Assembly (NCBI GenBank): GCA_013695925.1
Contig: JACCZO010000182.1
Coordinates: forward strand, 1 to 14,223
Direction: 5' to 3'
DNA: 14,223 bases
Origin: Chthoniobacterales bacterium
Lineage (GTDB): Bacteria > Verrucomicrobiota > Verrucomicrobiia > Chthoniobacterales > UBA10450
In this document: one piece after another, positions 1-6,713 of the stretch
How positions within the stretch are numbered: position 1 is the stretch's first letter
How the letters are laid out: each line of letters begins with the position of its first letter
Translations under genes and position numbers: made by a program
Notes under the pieces: generated by a model
Told to the model about the DNA's origin: nothing
Seen by the model: only the letters and a program-made list of their open reading frames with translations
Database searches by the model: none

Positions 1-446
1 CCCTGCCGATCACGGGTCCCTCGGCCGGCGCTTCGGGCCCGGTCGCGTTCAGCAATGATGGCGCGACGGTCTATGTGCCGGTGACCGAAATTGGCGGTGT
101 GAATAAACTCCTCGCAGTGGCGGTGAATGGCGGTGCCGGCGGTGTCCCGCCCGCGCCGACGAATCTCGCCGCCCGGGTGCAATCGAAGACGATCGGAGGA
201 AGCGTGAAGTCCCGCGTCAAGTTGAGCTGGACGGATAATGCGACCAACGAATCCGGCTATGCTGTCGAGCGTTGCTCTGGCGGCGGCTGCACGAACTTTA
301 GTCCGCTCGCAACGGTCGCCGCAAACACGGTGAGTTACTTCGACAAGAACGTGAGCGCGGGCACGACTTATCGCTATCGGGTGGCCGCGACTAGCACTGC
401 CGGCCAATCGCCCTATTCAAATATTGCGGAGGCGACGACCCCGTAG
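1..446 (+). CDS. C-terminal end of a secreted fibronectin type III protein (5' truncated)
   Basis: The reading frame is open from base 3 to the TAG at 444-446, so this is the last ~147 residues of a larger protein whose start lies outside the window. The first ~40 residues (SNDGATVYVPV, then NKLLAVAV) look like the last strand of a beta-propeller or similar repeat; this is a weak inference. A fibronectin type III domain follows: PAPTNLAA opens it, LSWTDNATNESGYAVER is the central tryptophan strand, and TTYRYRVAATSTAGQSPYSN is the tyrosine-rich end, closing with ATTP at the stop. Two cysteines (ERCSGGGC) sit in the usual loop of this subfamily. Such domains are typical of exported, adhesive or carbohydrate-binding proteins in Verrucomicrobiota. 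The function of the whole protein cannot be told from its tail. A small secreted PKD-like gene follows 44 bases downstream on the same strand. Confidence 0.75.
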   Translation, partial: LPITGPSAGASGPVAFSNDGATVYVPVTEIGGVNKLLAVAVNGGAGGVPPAPTNLAARVQSKTIGGSVKSRVKLSWTDNATNESGYAVERCSGGGCTNFSPLATVAANTVSYFDKNVSAGTTYRYRVAATSTAGQSPYSNIAEATTP

Positions 447-490
447 CCGGCGGTCAAAGGAAGCGTTTCAACAAGACTCAAATAAACACT

Positions 491-862
491 ATGAAACCCC
501 TTCTTAATCCTCTTTTGTCTCTGGCTGCGTTCGACAGTCTCGCAGCCAGCAGCCACGCCCAGGTAGCTACGTCTACGCCCTCCCAGTTTCTTGCCGGCGA
601 TAAAGCGATTCGCCTCGCCACGGGCGAGCAGGCCGCTCCCGAGATCGCTGTCAACCCGCCCTCGGGGCCCGCCCCGCTCAACGTGACTCTGGTCTCCGAC
701 GGGTCGTACGATCCGGATGGCGCAGTCGGAAACCGGGAGTGGACTTTTAGCGATGGCGGCTCCTATTTCGGCCACACTGCGTTCCATACTTACTCCCAGC
801 TAAAGGTATTCGATAATGATGGCGCTACCGGCATCACCACCAAAACGGTCGTGGTTCAGTAA
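491..862 (+). CDS. Small secreted PKD-domain-like protein, domain shortened
   Basis: A 123-residue protein. The N-terminus has a lysine, then a leucine/alanine stretch ending in SSHAQ, which resembles a signal peptide with an AxA-like cleavage site. An aspartate (AAFDSLAA) interrupts the hydrophobic core, which is unusual. Residues ~55-123 match a PKD (polycystic kidney disease) beta-sandwich: a pro-rich lead-in, DGSYDPDG, a W-F-DGG strand, HTY, then LKVFDNDGAT and a final TVVV strand. The segment normally between HTY and the last LxVxDxxG strand (a G-x-Y-x-V turn) is missing, so the domain is about 6-9 residues short with no frame change. No convincing Shine-Dalgarno precedes the ATG. It may be an independent small surface protein or a decaying fragment of a larger one. 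The PKD call is fairly sure; whether it folds is not. Confidence 0.6.
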   Translation: MKPLLNPLLSLAAFDSLAASSHAQVATSTPSQFLAGDKAIRLATGEQAAPEIAVNPPSGPAPLNVTLVSDGSYDPDGAVGNREWTFSDGGSYFGHTAFHTYSQLKVFDNDGATGITTKTVVVQ

Positions 863-897
863 TCCGCGCCAGACTTTGTCGGCAACGTAGCGCCGAT

Positions 898-931
898 GAC
901 CGGCCCGCCGGGCTGGCTCGCCGGCCGGGTC
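898..931. repeat. GC-rich inverted repeat downstream of the PKD-like gene
   Basis: GACCGGCC at 898-905 pairs with GGCCGGGTC at 923-931 (one bulged G) around a GC-rich loop. It lies between the PKD-like gene and the cytochrome lipoprotein gene. It could serve as a terminator without a U-tract or be a REP-type hairpin. Nothing else is visible between 863 and 1046. Confidence 0.35.
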
Positions 932-1046
932 CGCTCCGTGCCGATGGTCGGAGTACGAAATGCTTCAAATCGAAGCCTATAACGCTACCTCAGAGGCCAA
1001 GTGGGGAGGGGATCGGTTGGAAGAAAGAGGCGGCGAAGATCGCACA

Positions 1047-1388
1047 ATGAAGAGTCGGATCTCACCTTTCCTGGCACTCGGTCTGTTCTGTATCCTGGCA
1101 TTTGGCAGCTGCGAATCCAGTCCCAATGCGGCCTTTCCTACCGCGCGCACGGTGGCGGGCGGAGGTGACAAGCATCCCCCGGACGTGGCGACGCTTGAAC
1201 GAGGGCGCAAAATTTACACGACGAGGTGCACAGAATGTCACCCGGCGCGGCCGATCGCGCGTTATTCAGTCGCGCAGTGGCATCATTATGTGAGCATCAT
1301 GTCGCCGCGGGCTGGGCTCTCGCCAAACGATCGCGCTGCCCTGGAAGCTTATGTGGTCGAGGCTCGTGAATCTTCGACTCGAGACTAG
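1047..1388 (+). CDS. Mono-haem cytochrome c lipoprotein
   Basis: The ATG at 1047 is preferred over an in-frame start at 960. It gives a proper export signal: MKSR, a hydrophobic core, then LAFGSC, an imperfect lipobox with cysteine 22 as the likely lipidated residue. The upstream start would bury this behind 29 hydrophilic residues. The mature protein has one covalent haem site, CTECH (C61, C64, H65), and a plausible axial methionine in SIMSPRAGLS (M85). It ends with the small C-terminal helix typical of class I cytochromes (NDRAALEAYVVEA). At 113 residues it is a compact periplasmic, membrane-tethered electron carrier; its partners are not visible. A purine-rich stretch (GAAAGAGG) lies ~17 bases before the ATG. 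Its TAG stop interlocks with the stop of proS on the other strand. Confidence 0.8.
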   Translation: MKSRISPFLALGLFCILAFGSCESSPNAAFPTARTVAGGGDKHPPDVATLERGRKIYTTRCTECHPARPIARYSVAQWHHYVSIMSPRAGLSPNDRAALEAYVVEARESSTRD

Positions 1389-2953
1389 TAGGACTTCGCC
1401 CAAAGGACGCGGCGCTCGCTGGGCTCACCGGTCATGATGCACTTTCCACTCTCTGGCGGATGGCCCGGGTCGTCGAAGGGAATGCAACGAATGGTTACCT
1501 TGAGGTCGTTCTTGATCTGCTCCTCTACGGCGCGTGAGCCATTCCAGTGCGCGAGAGCAAAGCCGCCATGGATTTCAGGCTTGGCCGGATTCTCCGCTGT
1601 GAAGAAATCGTAAAACTCTTTTTTGGTGTCGATCTTTCGCGTGTGCTCCACCCGGAAGGCGAGGGCGCGGTTGAAAAGATTTTGCTGGATCGAGTCCAGT
1701 AGCTCGGCCACTTGCCTAACGAAATCGGAACTTGGGAGGAATGACTTTGACACCGCTTTACCAGGGTCACCGACGCCGGCCACAAGAAGACCATCGCGGC
1801 GGCTGACAGCGACGTTGCCGCTCTCCAGATCGCGCGGTCCGAGCTCAACCCGCAGCGGCACGCCTTTCTTGATCCACTCCCAATTTTTCACTCCGCCACC
1901 GAGGTCGCGCTGATCGACGTGCACCTCGAGTGGCGCGCCGTGCCAGATAATGGCGCGCAGTTGCGCGGCAAGATCGTTCGCCGCAGCCATCACGGCATCG
2001 CGGGTCGCGGGTTTCGGCGTGATCGGCACGATGACGACATGCGTCGGCGCGATACGCGGCGGCAGGACCAGCCCGTCGTCATCGGCATGCATCATGATGA
2101 CCGTGCCGACAAGGCGCGTGCTGACGCCCCAGCTGGTCGTCCAGCCGAACTCCTGTTTGCCGTCACGCGTTTGGAACTGAATCCCGCTCGAGCGCGCAAA
2201 ATTCTGCCCGAGAAAATGCGAGGTGCCGGCCTGGATCGCCTTCCGATCCTGGACCATTGCTTCGATGCAAAGCGTCTGCACCGCGCCGGGGAAACGTTCG
2301 CTCTCCGACTTCTCGCCGGTGAATACCGGCACCGCCAAATAATCGCGCGCGAAGGTGGCGTAAACCTCAAGCATCTGCTTCGTCTCGGCGCGCGCCTCGG
2401 CTTCCGTTTCATGGACGGTGTGGCCTTCCTGCCAGAGAAATTCGGTGGTCCGGAGGAACAAGCGCGGGCGCATTTCCCAGCGCACGACATTGGCCCATTG
2501 GTTAATCAAAATCGGCAGGTCGCGATAGGATTGCACCCACTTCGCATAGCTCGCGCCGATGATCGTTTCGGAAGTCGGCCTAACGACCAGCGGCTCGCCC
2601 AACGGACTGGCCGGGATCATTTTGCCTTCGGCGTTCAGCTCCAGCCGGTGATGCGTGACGACGGCGCATTCCTTGGCGAAACCCTCCACATGTTCCGCCT
2701 CTTTTTGCATGTAACTGAGCGGAATGAAGAGCGGGAAATAGGCATTCTTGTGTCCGGTCGCCTTGAACATGGCGTCGAGTGCCCGCTGCATGTTTTCCCA
2801 GATGCCGTAGCCCCAGGGCTTGATCACCATGCAGCCCCTCACGTCGCTCGACTCCGCCATGTCGCCGGCCTTGATGACCTGCTGGTACCACTCGGGAAAA
2901 TCTTCCGCGCGACGCGGGCTGATGGCGGATTTGGGTTGTTCGGGCTTGGCCAT
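1385..2953 (-). CDS. proS: Prolyl-tRNA synthetase, archaeal/eukaryal type
   Basis: A cytoplasmic class II synthetase that charges tRNA-Pro with proline using ATP. Visible signatures in order: DFPEWYQQVIKAG at the N-terminus; GCMVIKPWGYGIWE (motif 1 region); VVRPTSETII (the T-x-E proline-binding loop); RWEMRPRLFLRTTEFLWQE (motif 2); GWTTSWGVSTRLVG and GLVLPPRIAP (motif 3 region). The anticodon-binding domain (HVVIVPI...LRVELGPRD) follows, then a C-terminal domain ending KCIMTGEPSERRVLWAKSY. The terminal tyrosine and the lack of the ~180-residue editing insertion place it in the archaeal/eukaryal (ProS type 3) group rather than the E. coli type. At 522 residues it is slightly longer than usual. 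No Shine-Dalgarno is seen before the ATG. Two copies of the 9-mer GCCTAACGA (read as its complement in the sense strand) lie inside, each specifying an AGG arginine codon, one of them the conserved arginine of RPTSE. Confidence 0.97.
   Translation of the reverse strand: MAKPEQPKSAISPRRAEDFPEWYQQVIKAGDMAESSDVRGCMVIKPWGYGIWENMQRALDAMFKATGHKNAYFPLFIPLSYMQKEAEHVEGFAKECAVVTHHRLELNAEGKMIPASPLGEPLVVRPTSETIIGASYAKWVQSYRDLPILINQWANVVRWEMRPRLFLRTTEFLWQEGHTVHETEAEARAETKQMLEVYATFARDYLAVPVFTGEKSESERFPGAVQTLCIEAMVQDRKAIQAGTSHFLGQNFARSSGIQFQTRDGKQEFGWTTSWGVSTRLVGTVIMMHADDDGLVLPPRIAPTHVVIVPITPKPATRDAVMAAANDLAAQLRAIIWHGAPLEVHVDQRDLGGGVKNWEWIKKGVPLRVELGPRDLESGNVAVSRRDGLLVAGVGDPGKAVSKSFLPSSDFVRQVAELLDSIQQNLFNRALAFRVEHTRKIDTKKEFYDFFTAENPAKPEIHGGFALAHWNGSRAVEEQIKNDLKVTIRCIPFDDPGHPPESGKCIMTGEPSERRVLWAKSY
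1714..1722 (+). repeat. GCCTAACGA 9-mer, copy 1
   Basis: Exact copy inside proS. The sense strand reads TCGTTAGGC, giving V-AGG(Arg) codons in DFVRQVAE. See the finding on this word. Confidence 0.7.
2578..2586 (+). repeat. GCCTAACGA 9-mer, copy 2
   Basis: Exact copy inside proS. It specifies the conserved arginine of VVRPTSE by an AGG codon. Confidence 0.7.
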
Positions 2954-3014
2954 AACGAAGCGGGTTACTTAAACCCCGGCGCTCGAATTGACCAGCCAGT
3001 GTTTTCCTTGGAGG

Positions 3015-3031
3015 GACGGGCGCCGTCCCGT
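3015..3031. repeat. Short GC-rich hairpin upstream of proS
   Basis: GGGACG at 3015-3020 pairs with CGTCCC at 3026-3031 around a five-base loop. It lies between the proS start and the CAP pseudogene remnant. It resembles the small dispersed GC hairpins common in Verrucomicrobiota; a role as terminator of the former CAP gene is possible. Confidence 0.35.
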
Positions 3032-3129
3032 CCCCGTATATTTCTGAAACGGACGACATCCGCCTGAGGCCGAGCGTCCTCCACGTGCGGCGATCCTGGT
3101 TGCGCGCGAAGAGCGAGCGTGAAGCGGAC

Positions 3130-3470
3130 GCACCGTCCGCGTAGCCGCCCGCGAAGTCGATACTGCTGACCGTCCGGTAACGCGCATGCGGACCGACGGC
3201 CGCCTCGACCACATGGAAGTCAGGATTGAAAATATTCTTGCGATGCTTCCGCCCACGCAGTCCGTCATCGATAATGAGAGCGATGACGGTGTCGCGGGCG
3301 TTCGATTTGCCGTAGGCAATGTTTCGCCCCAGCGACCGCTCCAGATTCCATGGCGATTTATGCGCTCGCCCGGATCGCTCCGGTCGGAACCGCGAGTGTC
3401 CGAATGCGCCGCCCGATTGTTCCGCGACGTGTGCGCCCGGAAGTGCCCCCGAGCGAGGCATGGAGTCCCG
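3130..3470 (-). pseudogene. Decayed CAP (SCP/PR1-like) domain gene
   Basis: The minus strand encodes the C-terminal half of a CAP domain of the bacterial secreted type. HVAEQSGGAFGH is in one frame, then GSDRSDPGERINRHGIWSGRWGE in a second, then NIAYGKSNARDTV, LIIDDGLRGRKHRKNIFNPDF, VGPHARYRTV and IDFAGGYAD back in the first. In intact family members these join as ...GHxGSDGSDPGER...GENIAYG...DDG...GHRKNIFNP...GPH...IDFAGG. The frame changes come from about one extra base near 3392-3395 and one missing A near 3322-3324 (GAAAC where GAAAAC is expected). The N-terminal half and signal peptide are absent: the region upstream is already the rplM promoter. The frame has no stop near the expected end. 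The family glutamate of GENI is lost when the frame is read without correction, and the usual GHR is KHR. This is a truncated relic, or less likely an assembly-damaged gene fragment. Confidence 0.75.
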
Positions 3471-3541
3471 CGAAAAGATAAATGAAAGCGATCCCCCAAA
3501 AGCGCATCCGTTACTTGAAGCAGTCGCAGTGCCATCCACAT

Positions 3542-3570
3542 TTGACACCTGTGGCCCCGGACGCTACTTT
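3542..3570 (+). promoter_or_regulatory. Candidate promoter of rplM-rpsI with overlapping inverted repeat
   Basis: A perfect TTGACA -35 (3542-3547), a 17-base spacer and a weak TACTTT -10 (3565-3570) lie 23 bases before the rplM ATG. This predicts a leader of about 15-20 bases with no Shine-Dalgarno (CTTCCCAAGCCTTCTG). CCACA (3536-3540) and TGTGG (3550-3554) form an inverted repeat straddling the -35. No protein is known to bind it; the repeat may be chance. Confidence 0.45.
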
Positions 3571-3593
3571 CCCCGCCCTTCCCAAGCCTTCTG

Positions 3594-4025
3594 ATGAAAA
3601 CGTTTTCCGCTAAAGCCAGCGAAGTCGACCGTAAATGGTGGATTATCGACGCTCGTGACCAGGTCCTCGGCCGGGTCGCGGTCAAAGCCGCCAACCTGCT
3701 CCGGGGCAAAGAAAAAGCGATCGTCACGCCGCACGTAGATACGGGTGATTTCGTGGTCGTGATCAATGCCGAGAAGGTGCGTCTGACCGGCAAAAAGGAA
3801 GAGCAGAAGACTTTCATGAGTTTCTCCGGTTTCGTCGGCGGCCACAAGAGCGAGAGCGTCCGGTCCCGCCGGGCCCGTCACCCCGAGCTGCTCGTGGAAC
3901 ATGCCGTCCGCGGGATGATTCCGCACAACAAGCTGGGTCGGCAGGTTTATCGGAAACTCAAGGTTTACAGCGGCGAAGAGCATCCGCACGGCGCCCAGCA
4001 ACCGCAAAACGTAGCACTGGACTAA
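3594..4025 (+). CDS. rplM: Ribosomal protein L13 (uL13)
   Basis: A 143-residue large-subunit ribosomal protein that assembles early on 23S rRNA. The whole length matches the family: MKTFSAKASEVDRKWWIIDA, the loop VLGRVAVKAANLLRGKEK, PHVDTGDFVVVINAEKVRLTGKK, the basic signature HPELLVEHAVRGMIPHNKLGRQ and the tail KLKVYSGEEHPHGAQQP. The ATG at 3594 gives the expected N-terminus. There is no Shine-Dalgarno in front of it. rpsI follows after 12 bases, the near-universal bacterial L13-S9 operon. Confidence 0.98.
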   Translation: MKTFSAKASEVDRKWWIIDARDQVLGRVAVKAANLLRGKEKAIVTPHVDTGDFVVVINAEKVRLTGKKEEQKTFMSFSGFVGGHKSESVRSRRARHPELLVEHAVRGMIPHNKLGRQVYRKLKVYSGEEHPHGAQQPQNVALD

Positions 4026-4037
4026 CGAGACACTTTC

Positions 4038-4433
4038 ATGGCTGAGACACAGGAATTCATCGCCACCGGGCGCCGCAAGACGGCCGTCGCGCGCATTCGC
4101 ATGACCGCCGGCAGTGGCAAAATCGAGGTCAACGGCAAGAGCTTCGAGGATTATTTTCCCACCGTTCCGCTGCAAAACACGGTTCTTCAGCCATTGCAGT
4201 TGGTGAAACTGACCAATGCCTACGACGTCTCGGTCAATACGACTGGCGGCGGGGCTACCGGCCAGGCTGGCGCGGCGCGGCTCGCGATCTCGCGCGCACT
4301 CCTGCAGATGGACGCGAATCTGCGCGGCACCTTGAAGACGGAGGGCCTCCTCAGCCGCGATCCGCGGATGAAAGAGCGCAAGAAATCCGGGCAGCCTGGA
4401 GCGCGCAAGCGCTTCCAGTTCTCGAAGCGCTAA
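4038..4433 (+). CDS. rpsI: Ribosomal protein S9 (uS9)
   Basis: A 131-residue small-subunit ribosomal protein. It shows the family N-terminus FIATGRRKTAVARIRM, the central NGKSFEDYFP and GGGATGQAGAARLAISRAL, then LLSRDPRMKERKKSGQPGARKRFQFSKR. The final SKR is the conserved tail that reaches the P-site tRNA. It lies 12 bases after rplM and is presumably cotranscribed. Upstream there is only a weak purine stretch (ACGAGAC). Confidence 0.98.
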   Translation: MAETQEFIATGRRKTAVARIRMTAGSGKIEVNGKSFEDYFPTVPLQNTVLQPLQLVKLTNAYDVSVNTTGGGATGQAGAARLAISRALLQMDANLRGTLKTEGLLSRDPRMKERKKSGQPGARKRFQFSKR

Positions 4434-4529
4434 TCTTCGGGGCGCACTTTGGGCGTCTCGCTCTGCGGGGCAGGGCACTCGGGTTCAATTCCGCCACCCC
4501 TCTCGCATGCTGGCGCAGCGTTTTGCCAG

Positions 4530-4548
4530 CGCTTCGCAGAACGAAGCG
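4530..4548. terminator. Hairpin between convergent rpsI and the TPR gene
   Basis: CGCTTCG (4530-4536) pairs perfectly with CGAAGCG (4542-4548) around CAGAA. It lies 97 bases after rpsI and 11 bases before the end of the convergent TPR gene, so it could terminate either. There is no U-tract on the rpsI side. The 4434-4529 stretch holds no gene; GGGTTCAATTCC near 4481 looks like a tRNA T-arm but does not fold as one. Confidence 0.45.
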
Positions 4549-4558
4549 TCTACATTCG

Positions 4559-5263
4559 TTACGGCGTAGCGGCGGGCGCCGCCGTTTCCGGCGGCCGAGC
4601 CATCGGGATGGGCGCGGCACTGGGCGCCGGCTGGGGCATTGCAACCGGAGCCGGTTTTGGCAACGACATCAATTGCTGGACGGCTTCATTCATCACGATG
4701 CTGTCGCGATATTGCGACATGATCGTTTCACAAGCTCGCCGCGCCTCTTCGGTGCGATTCTTCGCCTTCAGGAGGGGCACTTCCGCGAGGAGCGCGAGGG
4801 GAGCGTTGAAACTCTGTGGGTATTCCGTGACCAAACGCTGATAGGTGCTGAGGGCCTCGTCGTTCTTGCCTAACGACTCCAGGTTCGCCGCCACACCCAT
4901 CCAGGCGGTGGTAATCAGTTGGTGCTTCGGATATTGATCGATGAATTTGTGCAGGGTGGTGTTCGCCTCCGCGAAGTTCTTCTTCGCGCGCTGCTGCGAG
5001 GCGAGGAGGAGGTAGGCGCTGGCAGCCGGTTCGGTCCCGGAATAGCGCTCGATTACCTTCTGATATTCCTCCGCCGAATGGGCGGCAGCGAGGGAGGCGG
5101 TGGCGTCGGCGGCGGCGCGCGCTGTATAAATTTGATAGCCGGCGTAAGCGAGTCCGCCCAGAACCAGGACCGCGGCGACCGCGATGATGGTGGTCTTGTA
5201 TTGATCCCAAAAGAGATGGGTCTCGAGCGCGGGATTAGAGGTGATTTGGGATACGGTGGCCAT
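4559..5263 (-). CDS. Membrane-anchored tetratricopeptide-repeat protein (YfgM/BamD-like architecture)
   Basis: A 234-residue protein with a short cytoplasmic N-terminus, one transmembrane helix at residues ~25-47 (TTIIAVAAVLVLGGLAYAGYQIY) and then an alpha-helical repeat region (~50-200). The repeats have TPR character: SAEEYQKVIERYSGTEPAASAYLLLA, ANTTLHKFIDQYPKHQ, ALSTYQRLVTEYPQS, and RACETIMSQYRDS. A proline/alanine-rich tail of about 35 residues ends the protein (PAPVAMPQPAPSAAPIPMA), probably disordered and periplasmic. One helix followed by TPRs is the layout of YfgM-type periplasmic chaperone partners; the exact role is unknown. The ATG has no Shine-Dalgarno. One GCCTAACGA word (4868-4876) lies inside and forces a TTA leucine codon. 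The Rieske gene starts on the same strand upstream, 69 bases away. Confidence 0.8.
   Translation of the reverse strand: MATVSQITSNPALETHLFWDQYKTTIIAVAAVLVLGGLAYAGYQIYTARAAADATASLAAAHSAEEYQKVIERYSGTEPAASAYLLLASQQRAKKNFAEANTTLHKFIDQYPKHQLITTAWMGVAANLESLGKNDEALSTYQRLVTEYPQSFNAPLALLAEVPLLKAKNRTEEARRACETIMSQYRDSIVMNEAVQQLMSLPKPAPVAMPQPAPSAAPIPMARPPETAAPAATP
4868..4876 (+). repeat. GCCTAACGA 9-mer, copy 3
   Basis: Exact copy inside the TPR gene. The sense strand reads TCG-TTA-GGC (S-L-G in NLESLGKND), using the rare TTA leucine codon. Confidence 0.7.
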
Positions 5264-5332
5264 GGAAAACGGAGTTGTGTCTATGCCACGCTAAGCAATT
5301 CCATGCAAGCGCGCTAAAGACGCGCAACTGGT

Positions 5333-6220
5333 TCAATAAGGATTCGCGACCATCCCGCGCGGCGCTCGCACCTCGACCTGCCCATCCCGAACGCGCACTT
5401 CAAAACAAGGCTGCGCGTAGGTCGCCGGACCGACCAGGATGCGGCCGTCGGCGATCGCGAATTGTGAGCCGTGCCATGGGCAGGTGACGGTTTCGCCGTC
5501 GAATTTGCCCTCGGCCAACGGGCCCCCGAGATGCGAGCACTTCTCCGCCATGACGAAGATCCGGCCGCCGCGCTTCACCACGAGAACCGGGATACCATCC
5601 GCCTCCGCCTTGTGCATCCGGTTTTCGGTCAGCTCCGATTCCTTCATCAGCGGAACGTATTTTTCGGGCAATTCCTCGGGCGCGTGGTTGACCCCGATCC
5701 GTTCATTGTAAACGAGATGGCCGCCGAGATAAGCGCCGACCATCGAAAGCGCGAAGCCCGCAAAACCAGTCGTCACGCCGGCGCGCCGGCAACCGTATTT
5801 TCGCTGCCACCACGATCCGAGATAGCAGGCCGTCGCGGCGATGTTGGTGACCGCATGCATCGCGCCGACTCTTCTCGGTTTTTCGTAGGTGTAATTCCAA
5901 TCGTTCAATCCGGTCAGCGCCGCCCCGGCCGCGCCGATGAGGCCGATACCTACGGCTGCGTCGCTCCCGCGGGCGAGCCTGTCGTCCCCAGTGGCAAGTT
6001 CATAGACGTCGAGCGCCGTCGCGGCCGTCCAGGCCCCGAGCGGCACGTCCGTGATAACCGGATGAAGCGGATGACCGAACCAGGTGCCGTGGAAAAAGTT
6101 GCGCACCTTTTCGCCAAAGGGGATGTCCTTGAGAAAGAGGGTATCCGCCACCGCCCCAAGCGCGCTCTCCACCGGTCCGAGCCATTTCTGGCGACTGATA
6201 AAATCTCCGAGTTTGTCCAT
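5333..6220 (-). CDS. DUF2231-Rieske [2Fe-2S] membrane protein
   Basis: A 295-residue fusion. Residues ~1-165 are a DUF2231 membrane domain: HGTWFGHPLHPVITDVPLGAW is the family signature, followed by about four hydrophobic helices (AAVGIGLIGAAGAALTGL, AVTNIAATACYLGSW, GFALSMVGAYLGGHLVY). Residues ~185-295 are a Rieske ferredoxin domain with both cluster-binding boxes: C-S-H-L-G-G (C228, H230) and C-P-W-H-G-S (C247, H250). All four ligands are present. It probably carries electrons at the membrane; its redox partner is not in the window. The ATG at 6220 is chosen over one at 6334. The extra 38 residues upstream are arginine/proline-rich, unlike the family, and overlap the divergent DUF3072 gene. 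The spacing to a GGAG is about 14 bases, longer than usual. Confidence 0.9.
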   Translation of the reverse strand: MDKLGDFISRQKWLGPVESALGAVADTLFLKDIPFGEKVRNFFHGTWFGHPLHPVITDVPLGAWTAATALDVYELATGDDRLARGSDAAVGIGLIGAAGAALTGLNDWNYTYEKPRRVGAMHAVTNIAATACYLGSWWQRKYGCRRAGVTTGFAGFALSMVGAYLGGHLVYNERIGVNHAPEELPEKYVPLMKESELTENRMHKAEADGIPVLVVKRGGRIFVMAEKCSHLGGPLAEGKFDGETVTCPWHGSQFAIADGRILVGPATYAQPCFEVRVRDGQVEVRAPRGMVANPY

Positions 6221-6377
6221 GCAAAGGAATCGCACTCCGCAGCGCCGGTGGCTCCCGCTCGGGTAAGGCCGTCCTGCCCCCCGGGCACGATCTTCAGGAT
6301 ATGAAGCCCGAAGACGACATCCCGCCACACTCAATCCCGAGAAGGATCCCGACGAATGGACGACCGGGAGCGAAGCG

Positions 6378-6530
6378 ATGACCGGACCGCAGCGCTCCTA
6401 TCTGCAAACACTTTGCCGCGAGGCGGGAGAAGATTTCGATGAACACCTGACCAAGGCCGAGGCGTCGAAGAAGATCGACCAGCTGCAGCTCAAGACCGGC
6501 CGCGGCGAAAGCAAACCGCCGTCCGCCTAA
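6378..6530 (+). CDS. DUF3072 small protein, N-terminus frameshifted
   Basis: The 50 residues from the ATG at 6378 match the core of DUF3072: MTGPQRSYLQTLCREAGEDF, then DEHLTKAEASKKIDQLQLKTGRG. The same frame continues upstream without a start codon and encodes the rest of the domain (NPEKDPDEWTTGSEA, 6333-6377). An ATG at 6301 with AGGA directly before it opens MKPEDD in a different frame. Adding one base near 6319-6320 would join the two into a normal 76-residue protein. The gene is therefore either a genuine one-base deletion or a sequence error. The function of DUF3072 is unknown; it is a small soluble protein. The gene is divergent from the Rieske gene (80 bases between starts). Its stop codon is embedded in a GCCTAACGA word. 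Confidence 0.7.
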   Translation: MTGPQRSYLQTLCREAGEDFDEHLTKAEASKKIDQLQLKTGRGESKPPSA

Positions 6531-6533
6531 CGA
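6525..6533 (+). repeat. GCCTAACGA 9-mer, copy 4
   Basis: Exact copy that supplies the stop codon of the DUF3072 gene (GCC-TAA-CGA). It is the only copy not wholly inside a coding region. Confidence 0.7.
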
Positions 6534-6636
6534 ACCGGCTGGTTGTAGCCGGGTCGCTGACCGCGGTAGAATCGCCCCAATCACAACCTTTGCTCAGCAA
6601 CCTCTGCCATTCCGCATCCGCCTTCCGCGCGCGGCC

Positions 6637-6658
6637 GGGGTCAGAGACCCCCGCTACC
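6637..6658. repeat. REP-like hairpin (GTAGCGG family)
   Basis: GGGGTC (6637-6642) pairs with GACCCC (6646-6651) around AGA, followed by CCGCTACC. The opposite strand reads GGTAGCGGGGGTCTCTGACC, the same design as the hairpin inside rnpB at 9667-9691, with matched changes in the stem. It lies in the 6534-6713 gap before the aminotransferase gene. Confidence 0.55.
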
Positions 6659-6713
6659 GAACATCTCCCCTTCGGCGGTGGACGGTGAGCGTTGGACGTT
6701 GGACGTTTCCACT

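Noticed and set aside
1919..3067. Long plus-strand reading frame antisense to proS
   Set aside because: Histidine/arginine-rich composition and no domain. It is a shadow of the GC-rich proS codons.
4470..4510. tRNA or tmRNA 3' end (GGGTTCAATTCC followed by GCCACCCC)
   Set aside because: The T-arm stem pairs for only three bases and no acceptor, D or anticodon arm can be found upstream. It may be a scar, but it cannot be called.
6221..6334. 38-residue N-terminal extension of the Rieske protein
   Set aside because: Arginine/proline-rich, unlike the family, and overlapping the divergent DUF3072 start.
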